Source: G965115915 sp965115915
GTDB taxonomy: Bacteria > Pseudomonadota > Gammaproteobacteria > Eutrophobiales > Eutrophobiaceae
Assembly (NCBI GenBank): GCA_965115915.1
Contig: OZ220483.1
Location: 806,001 to 870,000 of the forward strand
Reading direction: 5' to 3'
Length of the DNA stretch: 64,000 nt
Positions 55,316-64,000 of the stretch are shown here, piece by piece. Every line of letters starts with the position of its first letter. The first letter of the stretch is position 1. The notes below the pieces were generated by a model. That model saw nothing but the letters and a program-made list of their open reading frames with translations. It was not told the origin of the DNA and searched no databases. The translations under genes were made by a program, and so were the position numbers.

Positions 55316-57325
55316 ATGTCCAGAGCATTTGATATCCAGTCCGATTATCGGCCAGCGGGGGACCAGCCTGCCGCCATCGCCTCGTTGGCGGATGGCCTGA
55401 ATAATGGCCTGTTTGAACAGGTGCTGCTTGGTGTCACCGGTTCCGGCAAGACCTATACCATGGCCAATGTCATTCATCGCCTGCAGCGTCCGGCGCTTAT
55501 TCTCGCCCCGAACAAGACCCTGGCCGCGCAGCTTTATGCGGAAATGCGGACCTTTTTCCCGCATAACGCGGTGGAGTATTTTGTTTCTTACTATGATTAC
55601 TACCAGCCGGAGGCCTATGTCCCCGCGTCGGACACCTATATAGAAAAGGATGCCTCCATCAACGAACATATCGAGCAGATGCGCCTGTCTGCGACCAAGG
55701 CCATTCTGGAACGGCAGGACACCATTATCGTTGCCTCGGTTTCCGCCATTTATGGTCTTGGCGACCCGCAGAGTTATCTGCAAATGGTGCTGCATCTGGG
55801 CCGGGGTGATCTCGTGGATCAGCGGACCCTGCTGCGTCGTCTCGCCGAACTGCAATATGCGCGTAACGATATGGAGCTGCAACGTGCCGGTTACCGCGTG
55901 CGTGGAGAACATATTGATGTCTTCCCGGCGGAATCGGACCGGTTCGCGTTGCGCATCGTATTATTTGATGATGAGGTCGAGACACTGGAGCGTTTCGACC
56001 CCATCACCGGCGAGGTGCTGGAGTCGTTGCCACGCGTGACGATACATCCCAAGACGCATTATGTTACCAGCCGTCAGGTGCTGCTTGACGCGGTGGATGC
56101 GATCCGTGGGGAGTTGGCTGAGCGTCTGGAACAGCTTCGCGCACGGGATCAACTGGTGGAGGCTCAACGTCTGGAGCAGCGTACCCGCTTCGACCTGGAG
56201 ATGATCCTGGAGATCGGCTACTGCAAGGGCATTGAGAATTATTCACGCTATCTGTCCAACCGCGAGCCGGGGCAGCCGCCTCCCACATTGATGGACTATC
56301 TGCCCGCGAATGCCCTGCTGTTCATCGACGAGAGCCATGTCACAGTGCCCCAGATAGAAGGCATGTATCGGGGCGACCGTTCACGCAAGGAGACCCTGGT
56401 AGACTTCGGTTTTCGTTTGCCCTCCGCACTGGATAACCGTCCGCTGCGTTGGGACGAGTTTCGTGCCTTGTCTCCGCAGACCGTTTTTGTCTCCGCGACG
56501 CCGGGCAGGTATGAGCAGAAACAGGTTCCCCATATCACTGAACAGATCGTGCGCCCTACCGGGCTGCTTGATCCGGAGGTTGAGGTGATGCCGGTCGCCG
56601 GGCAGGTTGACCAGCTCCTTTCGGAGATCAACAAGAAAGTGGCACTGTCGGAGCGCGTGCTGGTAACTACGTTGACCAAGCGCATGGCGGAGGACCTGAC
56701 GGAATACCTGTCCGAACATCAGGTTCGGGTACGTTATCTGCATTCGGACATCAATACCGTCGAGCGGGTGGAGATTATACGTGACCTGCGTGCCGGTGAA
56801 TTTGACGTGTTAGTTGGCATTAATTTGTTAAGAGAAGGTCTTGATATACCAGAGGTTTCACTTGTTGCCATCCTGGATGCCGATAAGGAAGGCTTTCTGC
56901 GTTCCGGTACCAGCCTGGTACAGACCATCGGCCGTGCCGCCCGCCATCTGCATGGCAAGGTGATATTGTTCGCGGACACCGTGACCGGCGCCATGTGCCA
57001 TGCCATCGATGAAACCGAGCGCCGTCGTGGCGTACAGCAGCGTTTCAACCAGGTCCATGGGGTGACCCCGCAGGGGATCAGCAAGTCGGTGGTGGATATT
57101 CTCGATGCGATACCGGTCCGTGGCCGGGGAAAGGGTACACACAAGGCGGTGTTTGCAGCGGAGGAGATGGCCGAATATTGTCGTCTCCCGGCGGCGGATC
57201 GGGCACGGCGCATCCGCAAGTTGGAACAGCGCATGTACCGGCATGCACGGGACCTGGAGTTTGAGGAGGCGACGGTGGTGCGCGATCAGATCCGTGCGCT
57301 ACAGGAATGGCAGGATGCCTTGTGA
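55316..57325 (+). CDS. uvrB: Excinuclease ABC subunit B
   Basis: 669 residues, close to E. coli UvrB. Damage-verifying helicase of nucleotide excision repair. Walker A is GVTGSGKTYTMANV near residue 39. The beta-hairpin YYDYYQPEAYVP, the DESH box (FIDESHVTV), GRAARHLHG of helicase motif VI and a C-terminal UVR motif (LEFEEATVVRDQIRAL) are all seen. ATG 55,316 gives the family start (MSRAFDIQSDYRPAGDQP); the longer frame from 55,241 is not needed. It ends 26 bp from the convergent aroC. Confidence 0.96.
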   Translation: MSRAFDIQSDYRPAGDQPAAIASLADGLNNGLFEQVLLGVTGSGKTYTMANVIHRLQRPALILAPNKTLAAQLYAEMRTFFPHNAVEYFVSYYDYYQPEAYVPASDTYIEKDASINEHIEQMRLSATKAILERQDTIIVASVSAIYGLGDPQSYLQMVLHLGRGDLVDQRTLLRRLAELQYARNDMELQRAGYRVRGEHIDVFPAESDRFALRIVLFDDEVETLERFDPITGEVLESLPRVTIHPKTHYVTSRQVLLDAVDAIRGELAERLEQLRARDQLVEAQRLEQRTRFDLEMILEIGYCKGIENYSRYLSNREPGQPPPTLMDYLPANALLFIDESHVTVPQIEGMYRGDRSRKETLVDFGFRLPSALDNRPLRWDEFRALSPQTVFVSATPGRYEQKQVPHITEQIVRPTGLLDPEVEVMPVAGQVDQLLSEINKKVALSERVLVTTLTKRMAEDLTEYLSEHQVRVRYLHSDINTVERVEIIRDLRAGEFDVLVGINLLREGLDIPEVSLVAILDADKEGFLRSGTSLVQTIGRAARHLHGKVILFADTVTGAMCHAIDETERRRGVQQRFNQVHGVTPQGISKSVVDILDAIPVRGRGKGTHKAVFAAEEMAEYCRLPAADRARRIRKLEQRMYRHARDLEFEEATVVRDQIRALQEWQDAL

Positions 57326-57351
57326 GCTGTGCCGTCCGACCAGGCGGCGTC

Positions 57352-58422
57352 TCAGTCCATGGCGGCGCCACACTGGCCGCGGTGGCGCAGTAGATGGTCC
57401 ATCAGTACCAGTGCCAGCATGGCCTCGGCGATGGGTGCGGCGCGGATGCCGACACAGGGGTCATGGCGCCCCTTGGTACGCACCTCGACCGCTTCTCCCG
57501 CCAGGTTGATGGTTTTGCCCGGCAGGTGGATGCTGGAGGTCGGTTTCAGGGCGATGCTGATCCGCAGATCCTGTGCGGTGGAAATGCCACCGAGGATACC
57601 GCCCGCGTGATTGCTGAGAAAACCTGTCCCGTTGATCTCGTCCCGGTGTTCGGTGCCTTTCTGGTTGACGCAGGCGAAACCGGCTCCGATCTCCACACCC
57701 TTGACGGCATTGATGCTCATCATCGCCTTGGCTATGTCGGCGTCCAGTCGATCGAATATCGGTTCTCCCAGTCCGGCGATCATGTTTTGGGCCACCACGT
57801 TGATGCGGGCACCGATGGAATCGCCCGCTTTGCGCACCGCATCGATGAGCGCCTCCAGCGCGGGTACCTGATCCGGATCGGCGGAGAAGAACGGGTTGGC
57901 ATCGATGTGTTCGAGTGCCTTGCATTCCAGTGATAGCGGGCCGAGTTGTGCAAGATAGGCATAAATGTGTATATCACATTGTTCTGAAAGATATTTTTTT
58001 GCAATCGCCCCGGCCGCCACCCGGATGCAGGTCTCCCGGGCCGAGGCGCGTCCGCCGCCACGGTAGTCGCGCAGCCCATATTTTTGTTGATAACTGTAGT
58101 CCGCGTGGCCGGGACGGAAACGGTCTTTAATCTCCGTGTAGTCCCGGCTGCGCTGGTCTTCATTGTGGATCAACAAGCCAATCGGGGTGCCAGTCGTGCG
58201 TCCCTCGAACACGCCGGAGGTGATGCTTACCGCATCGGATTCCCTGCGCTGGGTGACATAACGGGATTTGCCGGGTTTGCGCCGGTCCAGTTCGTGTTGC
58301 AGATCCGCCTCGCTCAGTTCCAGCCCGGGCGGGCAGCCGTCCACTATCCCCAGATAGCCAAAGCCATGGCTTTCGCCGGCGCTGCTGACGCTGAACAGTT
58401 TGCCAAAGGTATTGCCGGACAC
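57352..58422 (-). CDS. aroC: Chorismate synthase
   Basis: 356 residues. Final step of the shikimate pathway, FMN-dependent. SGNTFGKLFSVSSAGESHG at the N-terminus, GRASARET in the middle and the RTKGRHDPCVG stretch near the C-terminus are diagnostic. The start is GTG 58,422. It lies 21 nt after the TlpA-like gene and is probably the last gene of the pfaA-tlpA-aroC unit. Confidence 0.96.
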   Translation of the reverse strand: MSGNTFGKLFSVSSAGESHGFGYLGIVDGCPPGLELSEADLQHELDRRKPGKSRYVTQRRESDAVSITSGVFEGRTTGTPIGLLIHNEDQRSRDYTEIKDRFRPGHADYSYQQKYGLRDYRGGGRASARETCIRVAAGAIAKKYLSEQCDIHIYAYLAQLGPLSLECKALEHIDANPFFSADPDQVPALEALIDAVRKAGDSIGARINVVAQNMIAGLGEPIFDRLDADIAKAMMSINAVKGVEIGAGFACVNQKGTEHRDEINGTGFLSNHAGGILGGISTAQDLRISIALKPTSSIHLPGKTINLAGEAVEVRTKGRHDPCVGIRAAPIAEAMLALVLMDHLLRHRGQCGAAMD

Positions 58423-58443
58423 TGCGTGTGTTTGAGAAGGGGC

Positions 58444-58974
58444 TTAAAAATCCAATCCCGGATCGGACTCTGTCCATCGGGACGGGTCTGCTATCAGGCG
58501 CGCTATCTCGTCCGGTTCGATCTTTCCTGGCCAGCGGGCGATGGGGCGGCCGTCCGGGTGGAACACCGCGATCAGCGGAATGCCGACCAGATGTCGGCCG
58601 ATAAAGGTCGAGGCTTCCCTGTGATCAGCGATGAACAGTGGGTAGGGCAACGGATGTTCCCGCAGAAAAGCGTTTATACGTTCAGCCTTTCCACGGCCGA
58701 AGCTGGGGAAGTCCAGGGTAATGCCAAGCACGATGACCTCGTCCACATGGGTCTGCCGGAACCGTTCCAGCATGGGGAGTTCCTGGACGCAGAAGTTGCA
58801 GTCCGGGCTCCAGACGTTGGCGACCACCCACTTGCCTTGTCCGATATAGTCTTCCAGTGCCAACTGTTGTTGGCCGTCGCTGCGCTCCAGCCCGACGATC
58901 TCGGCCCAGGCCATGTTTGCCCACAGCAGCCACAGCACGAGGCTTGGACAATGACGTGTTACAGCCCGTTGCAT
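58444..58974 (-). CDS. TlpA/ResA-like periplasmic thioredoxin
   Basis: 176 residues from ATG 58,974. A Sec signal peptide (LVLWLLWANMAWA) precedes a thioredoxin fold with active site WSPDCNFC (CNFC) and the cis-Pro stretch VGIPLIAVF. Such proteins act as thiol-disulfide reductants in the periplasm, often in cytochrome c maturation. The start overlaps the stop of the PKS gene (TGATG), which implies coupling, although no functional link with polyketide synthesis is known. An upstream in-frame start at 59,052 lies inside the PKS gene and is rejected. Confidence 0.82.
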   Translation of the reverse strand: MQRAVTRHCPSLVLWLLWANMAWAEIVGLERSDGQQQLALEDYIGQGKWVVANVWSPDCNFCVQELPMLERFRQTHVDEVIVLGITLDFPSFGRGKAERINAFLREHPLPYPLFIADHREASTFIGRHLVGIPLIAVFHPDGRPIARWPGKIEPDEIARLIADPSRWTESDPGLDF

Positions 58975-61900
58975 CAGCCGGGAACCGGGTCCCGCTCCGG
59001 TATGGCCTGATTGGCGCGAAACGCCTCCCACAGTGCCGCATCGCAGATGCATTCGTAGCCCAGGATACGGGCGACCAGTTGGTCGTCGTCAGCGATGAAT
59101 TCGATGTCGGCGCATACCCGGTGGGGGTGGTGTTCGTTGATGCGGGCGACGATGCGTGTACCGGTGCGCGGAAAATTGCGCCTGAACTGCTGGTAGCGGG
59201 CGATGGATACCGGCAGTGAAGGCGCATCCACATGTTGTTCGGTCCAGAGGATCAACATCTGAAAGGCCGCGTCCAGTACCAGCGGGTCGCCAAGCCAGGT
59301 TGAACGCCCCGGATTGTGCATCCATGTCTCGGGCGCTGTTGCCGCCGCCGCGGTGCCGATGATCCCGGTGCTGTCACAGGCGGACACCAGTTCCAGTCCT
59401 TGCAGCAGGTGGCCATGAAACAGACGGCCATCGCTGTAATACTCACGCTGTGACCAGTGTAGCGGGCCGGTTAGCTGCTTCAGCTCCGGCACCGGGGTGG
59501 CTGGATACTCTTCCCGCAGCAGCACATTGGCGCGGGCATGCAGGGTGTCGCCGGCACGCAGTTCAACCGCCACTGTGGGGCAGTCTGTATGCAGACCGAG
59601 TTCACCGGTGTATACCTCCAGTGTATACCTTGTCTCCGGTGCCAGCCGGACCCCTTTGCACAGATAGAAATCCGCGATGCCGTGGAATTGCAGACCGGGG
59701 TTGTTGTGTATCGCAGCGTGTCCGAACCATTCCAGGATCAGTGCAACCGGCAATACCGCCTGGCCCTGCATGACATGGCTGTCAAGGCAGGGATAGTCCG
59801 CCAGACTGAGTATATGCCGGGACGCGGCACGCAGTGTCTGCTGGCTGTGTTCGGAGCTGGCCGACACGTTGGCGTCGTGGTACGCAGTGGCCGCCTGTTG
59901 CTGTACCGGCAGATCCCCGGCCATTATCACCAGCTCGGTGGCCGTGGCCGGCACACACAGTGTATCGAGCAACCAGTCTGCTCCTTCCGACAGCCCGATC
60001 AGCCCGACGCCTTCGCTGGCAAACAGTTGCCGCAACGCCGGCGTGACCATCCCTCCGGCCCAGGGACCCCAGTTGAGTGCGAGACATCTGCAATGTGGAA
60101 GCTGCCGGGCTTGCTGTAGTGTCAGTTTGTTCAGGGCTTCATTGGCGGCGGCATAAGCCCCTTGACCCCTGCGTCCGAAACGTGCGGTGGTGGATGAAAA
60201 CACTGACAGAAAACGCAGTTCCTGTGGGTCGCAGTACGCCAGCAGATGGCGTAGTCCGTCCACCTTGGTTTGCCAGACGGATGTGAACTGTGCCGCGGTC
60301 TGTTCATCCAGCATGCGATCCGCCAGTACCCCGGCCCCGTGGACCAGGCCACGCACCGGTCCATGCCGTTCGGTGATCTGTCGCATCAGCCGTGCCATGG
60401 CATCCGCATCGCGCACATCCACGGCGTGATAATGAACGGTCTGTCCACCGGCGCGCATGGTGTCCAGGTTTGCGCGTATCTCGCGTTGTGCCATCAACTG
60501 CTGGTACGCATGCTGAAGTTCGGCAGGTTTGTGTTCGGGAAAATGGTCTCGCAGTGCCTGTTTCAGTGCCTTTTCGTCTTCCAGGCCCTGTGCCCAGTCC
60601 GGGTCTGCCGGTTCTGTCGGGGTACGCCCAAGCAGGTGCAGTTCCACTTGCCATCGGGCGGCCAACCGCTGTGCAACGGCGGCACTCACGCCACGCGCTC
60701 CCCCGGTGACTACGACGATCTCACCGGGGCTTAGTGGCGGATTACAGCGCTGTGTCTGCAAAGGCTGTGCCCGATTCAGCGCGACGGTGCGAGCCCCGTG
60801 CTGGTCCAGCCCGGTTTCCAACGGCCCGTCCAGCAGTAGTTCCTGACACAAAAGCTCTGCGTCGGTATCCGTGGCGATATCAATGATGCGACACCGTGTC
60901 TCGGGCCATTCCAGTGCCGCCGTTTTTATCAGTCCGGCCAGTGCCGCCTGTTCCGCATCGCTATCCGGTGTCAGCCCGTCCAGGCCGAATTGTCCTCCCA
61001 GACAGGTGATGCCGACAAGCCGGGCATTTGTCGCCAGTACCTTGCGGCCAGCCTGTAGCAGGCTCAGACCCAGGGGTGCGGGTAGCGTGGCCCCATGTGC
61101 CTGCAGCAGGATCAACAGATCCACTGGCGGTACGTTGGCCAGTGCTTCCGGGTCTGCTTCCAGCAGCAGCACTTCCGCGTCGGTCACTGCGTTCAGCGCA
61201 TTGCCCAGTGCCTGTGCCAGGCTGCTGTCACGGTGACAGATGGCGATCCTGGCACGCACTGGCAGTGCACGACCCTGGCGTTTGCCGGTTAGTGGGACAC
61301 AGCACACCTGATGGATTTGCAGCTTATCCGTTGGCTCATCCGGGACAGTGGCGGTTTCCGTGTGGTTCGGGCTGCTGGAGGCTACACCACCGGTTTCGCT
61401 CTGTGCGAGCCGGTCGAGAACCTCCCGCAGGGTTTGCAGGCTGCCGAGGGTTTCGGCATCCAGCGCAGGCAGTTCCGGGAATTGTTCCTGCACCGCGGAG
61501 AGTATCTCGACCCGTTTGATGGAATCGATCCCCAGGTCTTCGTCCAGTCGCATGTGCAGTTCCAGCATGTCTGCCGGGTAGCCGGTCTTGTCGGCGACGA
61601 TGCCGAGCAGCCGTGGGGCGCTTATACCGGTGGACCCGGCGGTGGGTGGGGCGGCTGTGGTGGTGGGCGTGCCTGCCGTGCTCTGTGCGAGTCGGTCGAG
61701 GACCTGCCGCAGGGTTTGCAGACTGCCGAGGGTTTCGGCGTCCAGCGCAGGCAGTTCCGGGAATTGTTCCTGTACCGCGGAGAGTATCTCGACCCGTTTG
61801 ATGGAATCGATCCCCAGGTCTTCGTCCAGCCGCATGTGCAGTTCCAGCATGTTCGCCGGGTAGCCGGTCTTGTCGGCGACGATTGCGAGCAGCAATGGAG

Positions 61901-64000
61901 CGCTTATGCCGGTGGTGGAACCGGTGGCGGGTGGGGTGGCCGTGGGAACGCTTGCCGTGCTCTGTGCGAGCCGGTCGAGGACCTGCTGCAGGGTTTGCAG
62001 ACTGCCGAGGGTTTCAGCGTCCAGCGTAGGCAGTTCCGGGAATTGTTCCTGTACCGCGGAAAGTATCTCGACCCGTTTGATGGAATCGATCCCCAGGTCT
62101 TCGTCCAGCCGCATATGCAACTCCAGCATGTCTGTTGGGTAGCCGGTCTTGTCGGCGACGATTGCGAGCAGCCGTGGGGCGAGCCCCGTGACAGGCGTTG
62201 CGTGTGGTTGGGCAGCTTGTTCCGCGCCGGGCTGGGGGTGGGTGGCGACGATGGCCTCGACGATATGCTGCAGAAACTTGAAGGTGCCGATCTCGTCCGG
62301 GGTGATCTGTATCGCCCATGGCAGGCGTTCCTGCAGCGCGGAGAGTATCTCCACCCGCTTGATGGAGTCGATCCCCAGGTCGGTGTCCAGGCTCATCTCC
62401 AGACTGAGCATTGCCCGTGGATAGCCGGTTTTTTCCGACACTATGTCCAGTAGCAGGTGGTCTATGTCCGCGGTGGGTGCGGAGGTGTGCGATTTTTCAT
62501 TGGTCCGGGTGTCGGCTGGTTCAGCAGGCACAGGCATGGGCTGACTGGCAACGGTTGTTGCCGCGGCCGGCAAGGCGGTGAGGTCTTCCAGCCCGATGTC
62601 GTGTTGTTCCGGCAACGGCGGCATGGACTGTGGTGGTGTGGTCGCAGTGGCGCCTGGCGCGCTGGTTCCGGTATGCAGTTGTTGCAGCAACTGATGCATG
62701 TTCTGCTGTGCTTCCCGTTGCAGCAACAGATACTGGTGGTGCAGTTTTACGCTGTGTTCCTGCATCTGCTGTAGTGTGAGTATGGCCTGTCGATTCAGTT
62801 CCTGCGCGGCCAGGGGCAGTGGTGCCGTCATGGGCTTTGTTGCGGGTTTCGCACCGGTGTTGTGCCCTGAGACGGGTGCTGTGGCCGATGGTGGTGCGCT
62901 GTGTGTCGTGGCATGGCGTTTTATTCCTGCACCGGACGGGGTGGCGGCGGGCGTTTCAATCCGCTCCGGTTCCGGCTTTGGCCGGGTGTAATTGGCCCCG
63001 CACACCGGGATGCGCATGCCTGTGGTTCGTGCTGCTGCGGTATCGGCGGACAGCGTGTCGGCGGCGCTGTCCCACGCCTGCGGCTGTCCAAGATGCCCCT
63101 GTACCGCCAACTGGCCCAGCAGGCGGGCCAGATCCTGTGTCTCGTGTCGCCCCTTGCTGGCATCCAGGCTGCATACGCAGAGGCCTGTCCGGTCTGCCAG
63201 GATGCTGCGGATCAATCCGGCAAGTCGTCGGTCCGGGCCGGTCTCGACGAAACAGCGGATGCCGTCCCGGTACATGCGCTGGATCTGTGCGACGAAACGT
63301 ACCGGACTGAGCAATTGTTCGGCAAGCAGCTTGCGGGCCTGCGCACCGCGGGCAGGATAGGGTTTGGCGGTGCTGTTGGCGTAGACGGGGGTTTTCCCGG
63401 TGGCAAAGCGGGTTTGCTCCAGTGCCTGTTTGAACGGTTGCAGGGCGGCGGCGATCAGCGGGGAATGGAACGCCCCGGACACCGGTAGCCGCCCGGCATG
63501 GATGCCTGCCTCCGCACAGTGCAGAAGACATTGCTCGATCTGCCCTTTGGTGCCGGATACCACGATCTGTTCGGGCGCGTTGATGTTGGCGATGGTCAGT
63601 TCCAGCGCGTGTTGTGCGATAAACTGTTCGGCCTGTTCCGGAGAGACCATCAGTGCCGCCATACCCCCGTGCACGCCGTCTTCCAGGTGCATGGCCTGTC
63701 CCCGGGCGATGGCGAGTCGCAGACATGCCTGCATGTCGATGCGGCCAGCGGCGTGCAGTGCGCACAGTTCACCAAAGCTGTGTCCGGCATAGGCGTCGGC
63801 CTGTACGCCGAAATCACGCAGCACACGCAGCGCGGCGATGTTGCTGGCGGCCAGGGCGGGCTGGGCATACTGTGTCGACCGCAGTGTCTCCTCGGCGTCG
63901 GCCTTTGGCAGCGGCGGGTAGATGAGTTCACTCAGCCCGGGCAGCAGTTCCTCGGCACCTTGCAGTACCTCAACGCACTGTGGGAACTGGCAGGCCAGCC
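58974..64000 (-). CDS. PfaA-like multidomain polyketide/PUFA synthase, N-terminal part outside the window
   Basis: 1,674 residues are visible and the frame stays open to the window edge. In order: an acyltransferase domain (GHSFGE nucleophile Ser near visible residue 74, AFHSPL His near 175), a linker of about 200 residues, and four acyl-carrier domains. Each carrier has LGIDSIKRVE; the phosphopantetheine Ser codons lie near 62,365, 62,083, 61,804 and 61,522, spaced 93-94 codons. A ketoreductase follows (VVVTGGARGVS, GAYAAANEAL, about 60,730-59,930), then a C-terminal dehydratase-like hotdog region (DYPCLDSHVMQGQAVLPVALILEW). The AT-ACPn-KR-DH order is that of PfaA of omega-3 synthases; a ketosynthase is expected upstream, beyond the window. 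The product could be a polyunsaturated fatty acid or a related lipid. Confidence 0.85.
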   Translation of the reverse strand, partial: LACQFPQCVEVLQGAEELLPGLSELIYPPLPKADAEETLRSTQYAQPALAASNIAALRVLRDFGVQADAYAGHSFGELCALHAAGRIDMQACLRLAIARGQAMHLEDGVHGGMAALMVSPEQAEQFIAQHALELTIANINAPEQIVVSGTKGQIEQCLLHCAEAGIHAGRLPVSGAFHSPLIAAALQPFKQALEQTRFATGKTPVYANSTAKPYPARGAQARKLLAEQLLSPVRFVAQIQRMYRDGIRCFVETGPDRRLAGLIRSILADRTGLCVCSLDASKGRHETQDLARLLGQLAVQGHLGQPQAWDSAADTLSADTAAARTTGMRIPVCGANYTRPKPEPERIETPAATPSGAGIKRHATTHSAPPSATAPVSGHNTGAKPATKPMTAPLPLAAQELNRQAILTLQQMQEHSVKLHHQYLLLQREAQQNMHQLLQQLHTGTSAPGATATTPPQSMPPLPEQHDIGLEDLTALPAAATTVASQPMPVPAEPADTRTNEKSHTSAPTADIDHLLLDIVSEKTGYPRAMLSLEMSLDTDLGIDSIKRVEILSALQERLPWAIQITPDEIGTFKFLQHIVEAIVATHPQPGAEQAAQPHATPVTGLAPRLLAIVADKTGYPTDMLELHMRLDEDLGIDSIKRVEILSAVQEQFPELPTLDAETLGSLQTLQQVLDRLAQSTASVPTATPPATGSTTGISAPLLLAIVADKTGYPANMLELHMRLDEDLGIDSIKRVEILSAVQEQFPELPALDAETLGSLQTLRQVLDRLAQSTAGTPTTTAAPPTAGSTGISAPRLLGIVADKTGYPADMLELHMRLDEDLGIDSIKRVEILSAVQEQFPELPALDAETLGSLQTLREVLDRLAQSETGGVASSSPNHTETATVPDEPTDKLQIHQVCCVPLTGKRQGRALPVRARIAICHRDSSLAQALGNALNAVTDAEVLLLEADPEALANVPPVDLLILLQAHGATLPAPLGLSLLQAGRKVLATNARLVGITCLGGQFGLDGLTPDSDAEQAALAGLIKTAALEWPETRCRIIDIATDTDAELLCQELLLDGPLETGLDQHGARTVALNRAQPLQTQRCNPPLSPGEIVVVTGGARGVSAAVAQRLAARWQVELHLLGRTPTEPADPDWAQGLEDEKALKQALRDHFPEHKPAELQHAYQQLMAQREIRANLDTMRAGGQTVHYHAVDVRDADAMARLMRQITERHGPVRGLVHGAGVLADRMLDEQTAAQFTSVWQTKVDGLRHLLAYCDPQELRFLSVFSSTTARFGRRGQGAYAAANEALNKLTLQQARQLPHCRCLALNWGPWAGGMVTPALRQLFASEGVGLIGLSEGADWLLDTLCVPATATELVIMAGDLPVQQQAATAYHDANVSASSEHSQQTLRAASRHILSLADYPCLDSHVMQGQAVLPVALILEWFGHAAIHNNPGLQFHGIADFYLCKGVRLAPETRYTLEVYTGELGLHTDCPTVAVELRAGDTLHARANVLLREEYPATPVPELKQLTGPLHWSQREYYSDGRLFHGHLLQGLELVSACDSTGIIGTAAAATAPETWMHNPGRSTWLGDPLVLDAAFQMLILWTEQHVDAPSLPVSIARYQQFRRNFPRTGTRIVARINEHHPHRVCADIEFIADDDQLVARILGYECICDAALWEAFRANQAIPERDPVPG

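Noticed and set aside
61311..62453. Plus-strand open frame of 380 codons across the carrier domains
   Set aside because: It is the antisense of three near-identical ACP repeats; its repeated sequence only reflects the real minus-strand gene.

Overview
The window reads as a chromosomal segment of a GC-rich gammaproteobacterium that looks methylotrophic and salt-adapted. It carries pqqBCDE for PQQ, three genes of the tetrahydromethanopterin/methanofuran C1-carrier type (a DHPS-like protein, a DUF447 protein and mfnB) and an ectABC ectoine operon. Housekeeping genes with a gammaproteobacterial flavour (mpl, mtaB, rppH, uvrB, gltA, mdh, aspC, aroC) lie between them. The genus cannot be fixed from the sequence alone.

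Layout. 1-146: end of a tRNA-Gly gene and a tRNA-Cys gene. 311-27,403: a tandem array of three very large autotransporter genes (2,919, about 1,270 and 4,683 codons), each with its own almost identical TTGACA-18 bp-TATAAT promoter. All have FN3 and Calx-beta-like passenger repeats and a near-identical C-terminal beta-barrel ending in Trp. A run of 22, 22 or 18 C residues lies between the Shine-Dalgarno/start region and the signal peptide. Two ATGs five bases apart precede each tract in different frames. As sequenced, copy 1 is open from the second ATG, copy 2 from neither, and copy 3 from the first. This multi-state contingency-locus arrangement is the most striking feature of the window.

27,672-31,693: aorABCD-like operon (polyferredoxin, tungsten/molybdenum aldehyde oxidoreductase, FAD/NAD subunit, MoaD-like protein). 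31,729-35,389: mtaB (minus strand), tRNA-Asn (minus strand), mpl and a LON-domain gene. 35,485-37,200: a decayed accessory patch with a fourth, solitary and truncated member of the autotransporter family (signal peptide plus one FN3), a 173-bp tandem repeat and a transposase remnant. 37,409-39,849: ectABC, with a GATACAGA microsatellite between ectA and ectB. 39,869-42,761: a SHOCT-domain envelope protein, prolyl iminopeptidase and folP. 42,773-45,939 (minus): pqqBCDE. 46,172-49,063: the C1-carrier biosynthesis trio. 49,514-57,325: gltA, mdh, a HAD phosphatase, rppH, dps, aspC and uvrB. 57,352-64,000 (minus): a PfaA-like polyketide/PUFA synthase running off the window, a TlpA-like thioredoxin and aroC, closely spaced as one operon.

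How it fits together: PQQ would serve methanol or other alcohol dehydrogenases, the H4MPT/methanofuran genes would supply carriers for formaldehyde oxidation, and an AOR can oxidise aldehydes to acids. Ectoine gives osmoprotection. The autotransporter array is a surface-variation locus unrelated to this metabolism.
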